Positions 1-6,556 of a stretch of DNA of 8,450 bases are shown one piece after another. Every line of letters begins with the position of its first letter. Position 1 is the stretch's first letter. The position numbers and the translations under genes are program-made. Origin of the DNA: Planctomycetaceae bacterium UBA6163 (GTDB lineage: Bacteria > Planctomycetota > Planctomycetia > Pirellulales > Pirellulaceae); contig DIUH01000032.1 in NCBI GenBank assembly GCA_002428205.1, positions 1-8,450 on the forward strand, read 5' to 3'. Below the pieces are notes generated by a model. The model was given only the letters and a program-made list of their open reading frames with translations. It was not told where the DNA came from and made no database searches.

Positions 1-1871
1 AAAACCGCTTCCAACTCTGTCGGTGAACCGATTTCGCAAAGTAAATCCTCTGCTGTTAGGAGCGCGCCGCGATTTCGCTCGGAAAGTGGTGATCCGCTCC
101 AACCGGGCAAGCGTCCGTCGCCGCCCTGGGATTCTTTCTCCGGTGGCGGAATGACAATACCGTCTCGTTTCGCGACGACCACCAAGCGACTGATTTCTTC
201 GCGCGTCCGATCCTGCAATTGACGAAGTGACTGAATCAATTCGACCTGCGTTTCCAGTTGTGCCTTGAGCGTCTCGTCCGCACGGGAACGAAGTTGCAGG
301 TTACGCAGTTTTGCTTCGGCTTCCTTTTCTTGGCCGATTAACTCAGTCAACCGCAGATTCAAATCGAGGTTCTGCAACACCGCCAATTCGTCGCCCACAC
401 TAACCAGTGTGCCCGCTTTGACGGTGCGGATGATTTGGCCGGGAACACCTGCATAAACCGATCCGGCACGCGTTGGCCGAATCTCAAATGGGGTGTGTAT
501 GCGATGCGGCAACGGGATATAGATTACCGCGGCAAGCACTGCCGCCAAGATTCCCAGCGAAGTAAACAGAGGGCGACGTTTCACTTTGGCAAGCCTTCCA
601 GGAGTACGGATGAACTTCCAGGTTTGAATAACAGGTTGAGCGATTAGGCCGGCAAATCCGGCGACGGCGAACATACGACCAAGCGACTGCAAGCCATAGG
701 GTTCAAGCACTTTGATCAAAAACCAACAGATCGAAAATACGACCACCCAACGATAAATCACGCTGGCGACCGTGTAGATGGCGAACAATGCCTGATTGCG
801 TTTGGGCAAGAAAGGATCGTCCTGTAATTCCAAGCCGAGACAAGTCTTTTGGAACCAGCGTTTTAAAACTTCCGTCGCCTTCTGGCGCAAGTTGGGAATT
901 TCTAGGGCATCCATTAAGATGTAGTAGCCGTCGAACCGCAACAGCGGGTTGCCATTTACTAAAATCGTACTGACCAAGTTCAAGAACATCATGTTCAAGC
1001 ACAGGTCATTCAACAAACCGGGTTCGGAGAAATACCAGATGTACGCGGCGAACGCGGCGAGAATCAATTCGACATAAATACCCGCCGCGCCGATCCAGAC
1101 CCGCTTCCACTTATTGGGCAACATCCACGAGTCGGACACATTGCAATAGAGGCATGGTGTGAAGACCAGCAGCATCGCACCGATCTCGTGACATTCGCCA
1201 CCAAACTTTTTACAACTCAGCCCGTGCCCAAACTCGTGCAATACCTTTACAACCGCCATGGTTAAGCCAAGATACAACCACCGGTCAGCGGCAAAAAACT
1301 GGTGGAACGAAGGCAGTCGAGCATAGACGGTATCGTACTGGGAACCGAGCAGGAGCGCGGCCGACAGGAAGAACAGCGAAAAGCAAATCAGCGCCGGTAC
1401 GGTGAATAACCAACCGAACCAAGGGAGCAAGAAGTTTAAGATCCGTTCGGGGTCAAAACCGCGAAAACGGATCGCAAAAATATTGGTGAACTTGCCGACT
1501 AACTCTTTTCGCTTCTTGGTTTGACCGCGAACCTTCAGCGCCTTGCCTTGGCCTGGTGCATTGCTGATCACCAAACCGCTGCGGTGCAGCATGCCGATGA
1601 ATTGCTGCAGGTCGCCAAAGGTAATTTTTTGTGGGGCAAACCGTTGCTCAAATCCGTCCTTGATCTGTTGCAAACTGACGTGACCGTCCAGCAGTCCGAG
1701 AATGAAATACTCTTCGTCATGAAAACGAAAATACTGCAACCCGACCGGCTCCTTCACCACCCAATAGCCCGTGCCTTGGTAATGGTGACGACTGGCGGTT
1801 AAGTCGGGGCGTTTTCGGACCGTCAGAGGTCGCGACGAACTGCTGACAAGCGACTCGGCAAGTGTGGCCAT
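1..1871 (-). CDS. PqqD/RRE-like domain - M50 (site-2 protease-like) metallopeptidase - HlyD/lipoyl fusion, C-terminus cut by window edge
   Basis: I read one open frame from ATG at 1871 to the left edge: 623 codons, no stop. Residues ~20-105 look like a PqqD-type winged helix (RiPP recognition element): a substrate-like YFRFHDEEYFILGLLDG stretch, then LQQI and a terminal helix ending in SGLVI. Residues ~145-455 hold about seven to eight hydrophobic segments. The zinc site HEFGH is at 212-216 (bases 1224-1238), and the second site-2-protease motif, FDGYY, has its Asp at 314. Cysteines 220, 227, 240 and 243 follow the HEFGH motif. After the last membrane segment (~437-455) come a half lipoyl domain (~463-505), a coiled-coil hairpin (~506-560) and the start of the second lipoyl half (VVVAKRDGIVIPPP). 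Known: M50 enzymes are intramembrane zinc proteases, and HlyD-like modules are periplasmic adaptors. Inferred: an export-linked processing or transport protein of the inner membrane. It begins 8 nt after the adaptor gene, hence is co-transcribed. The substrate is unknown. Confidence 0.9.
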   Translation of the reverse strand, partial: MATLAESLVSSSSRPLTVRKRPDLTASRHHYQGTGYWVVKEPVGLQYFRFHDEEYFILGLLDGHVSLQQIKDGFEQRFAPQKITFGDLQQFIGMLHRSGLVISNAPGQGKALKVRGQTKKRKELVGKFTNIFAIRFRGFDPERILNFLLPWFGWLFTVPALICFSLFFLSAALLLGSQYDTVYARLPSFHQFFAADRWLYLGLTMAVVKVLHEFGHGLSCKKFGGECHEIGAMLLVFTPCLYCNVSDSWMLPNKWKRVWIGAAGIYVELILAAFAAYIWYFSEPGLLNDLCLNMMFLNLVSTILVNGNPLLRFDGYYILMDALEIPNLRQKATEVLKRWFQKTCLGLELQDDPFLPKRNQALFAIYTVASVIYRWVVVFSICWFLIKVLEPYGLQSLGRMFAVAGFAGLIAQPVIQTWKFIRTPGRLAKVKRRPLFTSLGILAAVLAAVIYIPLPHRIHTPFEIRPTRAGSVYAGVPGQIIRTVKAGTLVSVGDELAVLQNLDLNLRLTELIGQEKEAEAKLRNLQLRSRADETLKAQLETQVELIQSLRQLQDRTREEISRLVVVAKRDGIVIPPPEKESQGGDGRLPGWSGSPLSERNRGALLTAEDLLCEIGSPTELEAV

Positions 1872-1879
1872 AACCTAAC

Positions 1880-2815
1880 TTAATTTACGACGCCTGACGG
1901 AAAGATTTGGATATCGGCTTCCATGCCAGGCTTGAATACCCATTCGTCACCGACTTGTTGGTTTTCGACTTCGACCCAAATTCGATAACGATGGTTGAGA
2001 TCGATTTCGCTGCTGACAAAACCGATCTTGGCGTCAACCGTGATGGCATCAGCAGCGGTTTCACCGCGCCGGCTATTTGCGTAGATCATCACCTTAACAG
2101 GTGTTCCACGGGTTACTTTTCCTGGGTAACGCAGCGCATCGACATCGCCTTCGACACGCAATTTATCAAGCTGTACCAATTGCACGATCGGCGAACCCGC
2201 CTGCACCCATTCACCTAATTGTGCCATGCGGTTTTCAATAAATCCGCTAAACGGGGCTAATACCTGCCGGCGAGTCAATTCATATTCTGCTAACGCCCGT
2301 TCCGATCGTTTGGCAATGTATTGAACCTTTGCTACGTTTTGCTGCAATTCTGCCAATTCGATTCTTAAAGTGGCTCGATCGGCTTCCAGGATCTTTTTCT
2401 CCATTTCCCAGTACGGCACCGCACCTTGACGGCGAAGTTCCTTATAAGCTTCTGCTTCCGCCTTCGCTGAACGTTCACTATTTTCAGCATCGCGATAATT
2501 GACATCGTTAAGCGCGTTCAGTTCCGCCTCGCGTTCCTCAGCTTTCCGCAAGTCTAACGCCAGTTTCGCTTGGGTATCGTCCAGCACGGCTAGCAGATCG
2601 CCTTTCGCGATGTTAGCCCCCTCAACGGCCAACATTTCTGTGATCTGGCCTTCGGCGATCGCGGGAACGCGGACGCTTTGGATCGTTTTGACGATACAGT
2701 TCTCGGCACGCAGTTCGATCCCATTTTGCTTGGGCGGTTGTGCGAAAACCCAGTCTCCCACCAAAGTGGCGGAGACAAGCAAGGTAATCGAAGTGACTTT
2801 GGATATGCGTCGCAT
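1880..2815 (-). CDS. HlyD/RND-type periplasmic adaptor (membrane fusion) protein
   Basis: A 311-aa protein. The frame is open upstream to 2956, but I choose ATG 2815. It is preceded by GGAG with 7-nt spacing, it opens directly onto a signal peptide (MRRISK, hydrophobic core, then VFA before Gln26), and the longer form would run into the 3' end of the preceding gene. Layout: first lipoyl half at ~45-80 (VRVPAIAEGQITEMLAVEG), a long Ala/Glu/Arg-rich coiled-coil hairpin at ~85-178, second lipoyl half at ~182-215 (VLAPFSGFIENRMAQLGEWV), then a beta-barrel domain to ~305. This is the full layout of a compact membrane-fusion protein, which bridges an inner-membrane transporter to an outer-membrane channel. 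There is no transmembrane anchor beyond the signal sequence and no lipobox cysteine at the cleavage site, so it is probably free or loosely attached in the periplasm. It sits between a GAF-HlyD gene and an M50-HlyD gene in one operon; the exported substrate is not known. Confidence 0.9.
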   Translation of the reverse strand: MRRISKVTSITLLVSATLVGDWVFAQPPKQNGIELRAENCIVKTIQSVRVPAIAEGQITEMLAVEGANIAKGDLLAVLDDTQAKLALDLRKAEEREAELNALNDVNYRDAENSERSAKAEAEAYKELRRQGAVPYWEMEKKILEADRATLRIELAELQQNVAKVQYIAKRSERALAEYELTRRQVLAPFSGFIENRMAQLGEWVQAGSPIVQLVQLDKLRVEGDVDALRYPGKVTRGTPVKVMIYANSRRGETAADAITVDAKIGFVSSEIDLNHRYRIWVEVENQQVGDEWVFKPGMEADIQIFPSGVVN

Positions 2816-2821
2816 CGTAAG

Positions 2822-2827
2822 GCTCCA
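2822..2827 (-). promoter_or_regulatory. Shine-Dalgarno site fixing the HlyD adaptor start
   Basis: On the minus strand the sequence reads TGGAG, then seven bases, then ATG at 2815. It is the clearest ribosome-binding site of the left-hand operon. It supports 2815 as the start instead of the upstream in-frame codon at 2956, which lies inside the preceding gene. Confidence 0.6.
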
Positions 2828-2885
2828 GGGCAGTGGCCCAGCATGGTTTATAAAGATTGTGAGCAGTGGCAACGGAAAATTAAAC

Positions 2886-4931
2886 TTAAAACAGGAACTT
2901 ACAGAGCCATTCATAAACTTCGTGGAACAGGACAAAACCTGCTGCACGCTTACCACACTGGACGTTCGCGATCACCTTCGCACCGGGTCGCGGTGATCGC
3001 TTTTCAAGCTGTTCACGATCCGGAATCACTCGCATTTTGACGGTCGAACCCTGTTCGGCATCGACCTGGGCGCGAAGTTGGATCTCGGTTCGTGGCAATT
3101 CGGCCAACATCGGTTCGTCAGGGTGTGTCGCGAGGACGTAACGAACGGGCAAAGTCGGTTGGTCAAGCTCACGAATCCGCTTATCCAAATGCCCCATCCG
3201 CTTGTCGGGCATGTTCACTTCCAAGTGCAACGGTTGACTCAAGTCAGCGATCTCCATTAACACTTGGCCGGTCATAATAGGTCGGCTACGGAGCGTCTTT
3301 TCGACATCCCAACTCATCACCGTGCCTTTGATCGGCGAACGGATCGTTAATTGCTCTTCGCGTTCTCTTTGTAAGGCTAGTTTCTCTCGTAATGCCTCCA
3401 AACGAACACGAAACTCAAACTCTTCGCCCTGCAATTGCTTCTGTTCGTTGGGCTCCAGTGACCTTCGCTCGCCCAGCACTTTGCGGACTCTTTCAAACTC
3501 CGCAGTCGTTGTGCGAATTTGCCCTAACAACTCAGTCATCTCCATCTCGAGTTGTCGATTCCGAAGCTTTACCAGCGGCGTGCCCGCGTCGACCGTTGTT
3601 GAATGGTCGACTAACACTTCGATCACTTCACCATCGATCGGCGCGAATACCTCGCGGCGGGCATCAGGTTCCAGCTTTCCTTCGGCTTCCAGTTGCAATT
3701 CCAGTGGGACGAAAACCAAGCCGAGGCTGATGACAGCGAGCGCGGTCAATACGGCAATCGTTTTGGGCAGTGTGCGCCCACGAAATAAATTGGTCGTTTT
3801 TCCGAGCGTTTTCCAAACCGGCATCATGAACAGGTTGCTGTGCGAAAGCGAATTAGCGATCGCTCGCGTGCCGTGTTCGTATACCAGATCGACACGAGCC
3901 CGAAAAATCTCGGCCGGCAAGTCGCTCTCAATCTGTTCAACAATTAACGCACCAATCACTTCACCACGGTGTGCGTTGTCGCGATCGACCTGCCCGGCCG
4001 CGCCCTGTTCCTCCTGGCCACCACGATGGGGTTCCCTCAGTGGCAAGACAGCAATGTTTCGGCCATAAGATAAGTCAACGTATTCTTCTAACGCATCTTC
4101 GATCTGAGGCGGCAAATCTTCGGTCGTTCCGTCATGCCATAGCGGTTCGCCCGCCGCGACGACGCGTGTTGCAAGCGTGTTCAACGCCGAAACGATATTT
4201 GAACGATTCTCAATCGTGTCCTGGCCACTGATCGCCATCACGCGGCATTTGTTGCCACGCTTGATCGCGACACTGACCCGGTCACAACCGACCAACCGAC
4301 GCCCTTCATTGGCGACGATATAGGCGGTCTCTTTGATGTCTAGCGATTCATGGGCAGCGCGCGCGAATGAGTCAGCCTGTTGCCACAAAACCTGCCGGTC
4401 GGTAAATAGCCGCAACTTTTGGCTTCGCAACCAGTCGGCCGCCAACTCGCACATCTGCTGGAGAAACCGTACATAGCCCTTTTGCGTCTCGGGCGCTGTA
4501 TCGGGTCGTTGGAAAACTTCGATCAATCCGTCCGCATTGCCGTCATGTTTCAGCGGCGCAAGCACCAACAAGTAGCGGGTTGGGTTCCCTTCGGCGTCGC
4601 CATCGGTGGTGCCCGAATAGGGCGGCACCAATAACGATTGGCCTGTTTGGGCGACTCGGCGAATCAACCGAGAATGCCGCATCGAGTCTTCACCATCGCC
4701 AGCCAAGACAGTCGGTTCGGCATTGATCTGGTACTGCAAACGCAATTGCCGATCTTCGTCCAACAGCCAAACAGCACCACCGGCAGCGGCCAGCGCTGTC
4801 ACGATCCGCTGCAAAAACTCCGGGTAAAACTCTTCCGCTGTCGCGCCGCTTTTGGCTAGCGCCGCTATCTCATTGACCAAACCGCGGATCTGTTGTTTGG
4901 TTTCTTCGACCGTTTGCTGATTGACCGTCAT
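2886..4931 (-). CDS. GAF-GAF-TM-HlyD protein (cytoplasmic sensor domains fused to a periplasmic adaptor)
   Basis: A 681-aa protein starting at ATG 4931; no in-frame ATG lies close upstream. Residues ~34-175 and ~196-365 each show a GAF-like pattern: a helix, beta strands such as GGAVWLLDEDRQLRL and CDRVSVAIKRGNKCRVMAI, and closing strands such as YLLVLAPL and EVIGALIVEQI. The second GAF carries a hydrophilic insertion at ~300-323. One membrane segment follows at ~389-410 (TIAVLTALAVISLGLVFVPL). The periplasmic part has a lipoyl half at ~425-457 (REVFAPIDGEVIEVLVDHS), a coiled coil at ~460-528, a second lipoyl half at ~529-565 (TIRSPIKGTVMSW), a beta barrel to ~655, and an aromatic tail (GFVLFHEVYEWLC). 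GAF domains usually bind small ligands or mediate dimerisation, so this may be an adaptor whose assembly responds to a cytoplasmic signal; that is inference. It is the first gene of the operon, with 70 nt to the next. The domain calls are by eye: the HlyD part is secure, the GAFs fairly secure. Confidence 0.9.
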   Translation of the reverse strand: MTVNQQTVEETKQQIRGLVNEIAALAKSGATAEEFYPEFLQRIVTALAAAGGAVWLLDEDRQLRLQYQINAEPTVLAGDGEDSMRHSRLIRRVAQTGQSLLVPPYSGTTDGDAEGNPTRYLLVLAPLKHDGNADGLIEVFQRPDTAPETQKGYVRFLQQMCELAADWLRSQKLRLFTDRQVLWQQADSFARAAHESLDIKETAYIVANEGRRLVGCDRVSVAIKRGNKCRVMAISGQDTIENRSNIVSALNTLATRVVAAGEPLWHDGTTEDLPPQIEDALEEYVDLSYGRNIAVLPLREPHRGGQEEQGAAGQVDRDNAHRGEVIGALIVEQIESDLPAEIFRARVDLVYEHGTRAIANSLSHSNLFMMPVWKTLGKTTNLFRGRTLPKTIAVLTALAVISLGLVFVPLELQLEAEGKLEPDARREVFAPIDGEVIEVLVDHSTTVDAGTPLVKLRNRQLEMEMTELLGQIRTTTAEFERVRKVLGERRSLEPNEQKQLQGEEFEFRVRLEALREKLALQREREEQLTIRSPIKGTVMSWDVEKTLRSRPIMTGQVLMEIADLSQPLHLEVNMPDKRMGHLDKRIRELDQPTLPVRYVLATHPDEPMLAELPRTEIQLRAQVDAEQGSTVKMRVIPDREQLEKRSPRPGAKVIANVQCGKRAAGFVLFHEVYEWLCKFLF

Positions 4932-4975
4932 CGGCGTTTCACGAGTGGGGCAAGGACCATGACAGACTTCGATAT

Positions 4976-4992
4976 TGCGGAAACTTTCCGCA
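4976..4992. promoter_or_regulatory. Perfect 17-nt palindrome, candidate operator
   Basis: TGCGGAAA and TTTCCGCA are exact reverse complements separated by a single C at 4984. The site lies 45 nt upstream of the GAF-HlyD start. A one-base loop is too tight for a good RNA hairpin, so a binding site for a dimeric regulator is the more natural reading. No regulator gene is seen in the window. Confidence 0.45.
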
Positions 4993-5016
4993 CGAAAGCG
5001 TTACCGTACAAAAGGT

Positions 5017-5049
5017 GGCCGCAAAAGTGCCACTTCAATTGGGCCGCAA
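5017..5049 (+). repeat. Short direct repeat GGCCGCAA, 25 nt apart
   Basis: GGCCGCAA occurs at 5017-5024 and 5042-5049. Each copy is followed by a GTGC motif within a few bases, and the small palindrome AAGTGCCACTT lies between them. It sits in the intergenic space before the left operon. It could be a tandem regulator site, but eight-base repeats also arise by chance. Confidence 0.25.
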
Positions 5050-5113
5050 CGTGCAAGTTCACGAAACGGTGCCCATCGAAACGGCAAAATCGGCAACTTC
5101 TTGACTAGAAATC

Positions 5114-5136
5114 TATTTATACACAATGTATAAATA
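5114..5136. promoter_or_regulatory. Perfect AT-rich inverted repeat (10-bp arms, 3-nt spacer)
   Basis: TATTTATACA at 5114-5123 and TGTATAAATA at 5127-5136 are exact reverse complements around CAA. The site lies in the gap between the left operon and the plus-strand 5208 gene and overlaps the best promoter-like match there. Seven T residues (5148-5154) follow on the plus strand but are too far away and the stem too AT-rich for a convincing terminator. An operator or bent promoter element is more likely. Confidence 0.5.
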
Positions 5137-5145
5137 AGTCGGCAA
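5116..5145 (-). promoter_or_regulatory. Candidate sigma-70-like promoter for the GAF-HlyD/HlyD/M50 operon
   Basis: On the minus strand TTGCCG (5145-5140), an 18-nt spacer and TATAAA (5121-5116) resemble -35 and -10 boxes, with an A-tract (complement of 5148-5154) just upstream as a possible UP element. It would give a leader of roughly 175-180 nt before ATG 4931, containing the 17-nt palindrome. The -10 box lies in one arm of the AT-rich palindrome, so a bound regulator would be expected to block it. Planctomycete promoters are poorly defined, so this is tentative. Confidence 0.35.
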
Positions 5146-5207
5146 GGTTTTTTTGTTCGAATCTGGATTTTTCTCCGTTTCTTTGACACCGGCGCTAGGC
5201 TGACACG

Positions 5208-5729
5208 TTGATCGACGAATACGCAAACCCGGCCAACGATCCAGACAAAGCAACCGCGCAGGCTCAGGCGCCTACGGCAAGAGCTTCTCATCTAGACAGG
5301 CCTGGCGAGCTGAATGAGCGGGAAGCGGCAATCAAAAATGCCCAGCAGAGGCAAGCTACTGCGGATGCCGCAGCGAAAATCGAATCGCTCAAGCAACAGA
5401 TCAATCGCTTGCAGCGGGCCGTGCGACTAGCGATCGAAAGTGAATTGGCCGATTGGACAGGACGGACTTACGGTTCGCTGGCGGCCAACCAAGACGTGGT
5501 GCGGATGATCCATGAAATGATTGACGGACACGGACTGCGACTGAAGTGCCCCGAGTGTGGTCACCCGGCAATCCTGCGATGCAGTTCGCGCCCTGGAATC
5601 GCTGATGGCGTCTTCGTTTTCGATCATCAAGTCGATGGCCGCCGGACCTTCCATGGCGGCGGTGTCGTGCTGCCATCGCTGAGGCTAGTCGCCAAGCCGC
5701 CTCGTCGCCGAAAAGCGGACCAGTCATGA
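5208..5729 (+). CDS. Conserved hypothetical coiled-coil protein with CPECG motif (planctomycete-type)
   Basis: A 173-aa protein of unknown function. The start is TTG at 5208: an in-frame TAG lies just upstream (5196-5198), an AGG sits 8 nt before the TTG, and no ATG occurs until residue ~100. Residues 1-32 are Ala/Pro-rich and probably disordered. Residues ~33-80 form a charged coiled coil (LNEREAAIKN, KIESLKQQINRLQRAV). The C-terminal ~95 residues are compact: DWTGRTYGSLAANQDVVRMI, then CPECG at 114-118 and Cys125, FVFDH and RTFHGG, ending in a basic PPRRRK tail. I recognise this C-terminal pattern as recurrent in planctomycete genomes, without a known role. The single CxxC plus Cys125 and nearby His residues could hold a metal, but it is not a complete zinc ribbon. 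It is divergent from the left operon and convergent with the OsmC gene. Confidence 0.7.
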   Translation: MIDEYANPANDPDKATAQAQAPTARASHLDRPGELNEREAAIKNAQQRQATADAAAKIESLKQQINRLQRAVRLAIESELADWTGRTYGSLAANQDVVRMIHEMIDGHGLRLKCPECGHPAILRCSSRPGIADGVFVFDHQVDGRRTFHGGGVVLPSLRLVAKPPRRRKADQS

Positions 5730-5739
5730 GGGTTATGGT

Positions 5740-6156
5740 TCAGACGTAACGAAAGGTCAGCGGCGCGTCGATATCGGGATGCAGGCTGGCATGGACTGGG
5801 CACTTATTGGCCGCGGCCTCTAGGCGACCACGATCACTCGGTTCGGGAACAGCCGAGGCTGGCACAACAATCTCAGTGGCCAACGACGCGATGCGGCGAA
5901 CCGGCTTTTGTGTCATTTCCTTGATAACCCGCACCGTCATGCCTGACAGGTCAATATCGTGTCGTGCCGCTACCAATCCCATCGTTGTTAAAACACATGT
6001 CCCCAGAGCCGTTGCTACCAAATCGGTCGGCGAAAACTCCGCGCCGCTACCGCCGTTATCAACCGGCGCATCGGTCGCTACCTTCGCCATGCTCGGGCCA
6101 TGCGTAGCCACACAACGCAGCTTGCCTTCATAAACCGCCGCTAATTCAACGCCCAT
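5740..6156 (-). CDS. OsmC family peroxiredoxin-like protein
   Basis: A 138-aa protein, the normal size for a stand-alone OsmC domain. Family hallmarks are visible: an N-terminal strand pair with THGPS, the segment SPTDLVATALGTC with the first cysteine at 54 on the central helix, and the second cysteine at 119 in NKCPVHASL. Known: OsmC/Ohr proteins reduce organic or fatty-acid hydroperoxides in the cytoplasm with this cysteine pair, using lipoylated or thiol reductants. The sequence fits the general OsmC group better than Ohr, but I cannot fix the substrate. Start at ATG 6156 has an AAAGG about 9 nt upstream. It is monocistronic as far as the window shows: 10 nt separate its stop from the convergent 5208-5729 gene, and the other side is an upstream region. 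Confidence 0.9.
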   Translation of the reverse strand: MGVELAAVYEGKLRCVATHGPSMAKVATDAPVDNGGSGAEFSPTDLVATALGTCVLTTMGLVAARHDIDLSGMTVRVIKEMTQKPVRRIASLATEIVVPASAVPEPSDRGRLEAAANKCPVHASLHPDIDAPLTFRYV

Positions 6157-6392
6157 GCCCTATTGCCTTTGTTGTTGGTCAGATTTTGCGATCCGCACTC
6201 TGAGTTCCGACTGCCACGCAGTGTTGCCGTTCTTCCGGCGAACGGACCGCCCAGACAAACGCTTCAATTGCGGACTAAAAGATGTCACTTATAGGGAAAA
6301 TGAATTGCCGGAGCAAGCGAGCGGTCGATTTGGAAGCCGTTAATCCCTAAATCGTTGCACCGAAGAATCTCGCCCGGTCGTTTCAACTGCTT
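6157..6392. other. Intergenic region upstream of the OsmC gene, no gene seen
   Basis: This 236-nt stretch must hold the promoter of the OsmC gene, but I see no convincing -35/-10 pair on the minus strand. On the plus strand a weak TTGCGG (6268-6273), 15 nt, TTATAG (6289-6294) arrangement exists. A 62-aa plus-strand frame (6155-6343) overlaps the OsmC start, has an implausible composition and is not called. No tRNA or riboswitch-like structure was recognised. Confidence 0.4.
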
Positions 6393-6454
6393 GGGGACAC
6401 AGCTTTTAACAGAAACTCGTCTCGCAAACGGAGCATTTAAAAGGCAGTGTCCCC
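6393..6454. repeat. Imperfect inverted repeat with GGGGACAC ends (REP/REPIN-like)
   Basis: The left arm 6393-6409 reads GGGGACACAGCTTTTAA. The reverse complement of the right arm 6437-6454 reads GGGGACACTGCCTTTTAA. The outer 8 bp and inner 6 bp match exactly and only the short middle differs; a 27-nt loop separates the arms. GGGGAC-type hairpins of this kind are common dispersed elements in bacteria carrying REP-associated (RAYT) transposases. Membership of such a family is inferred, since copy number cannot be seen here. It could also act as a transcription barrier before the small gene at 6557. Confidence 0.6.
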
Positions 6455-6556
6455 GTTAGCTCGCGTTGGTGCCCGTGGATGACAAGCGTCAAGATGACAA
6501 TCGCCAAACGCTTCAGTGGCGTCGATTTGATGTTAAGGAGATTGAGCAAAGCGTCA

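Noticed and set aside
1880..2956. Longer version of the HlyD adaptor gene starting at 2956.
   Set aside because: It overlaps the end of the preceding gene, adds a non-homologous-looking leader before a good signal peptide, and ignores the GGAG site before 2815.
2499..2996. A 165-codon plus-strand open frame opposite the HlyD adaptor.
   Set aside because: It is the complement of the well-supported adaptor gene, with no recognisable fold or ribosome-binding site.
3322..4068. A 248-codon plus-strand open frame inside the GAF-HlyD gene.
   Set aside because: It is Ser/Arg/Thr-rich and low in normal domain character, and lies opposite a gene with clear domains. It is an antisense shadow.
4928..4960. 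A 10-codon minus-strand mini-ORF (MVLAPLVKRR) whose TGA overlaps the ATG of the GAF-HlyD gene.
   Set aside because: It has no Shine-Dalgarno site and the overlap could be chance. A leader peptide is possible but unsupported.
5114..5154. Rho-independent terminator formed by the AT-rich palindrome and the later T-tract.
   Set aside because: The stem is almost all A/T, 11 nt separate it from the T-tract, and no plus-strand gene ends just before it.
6155..6343. A 62-codon plus-strand frame in the OsmC upstream region.
   Set aside because: It overlaps the OsmC start on the other strand, has an unlikely Cys/Arg-rich composition and no ribosome-binding site.
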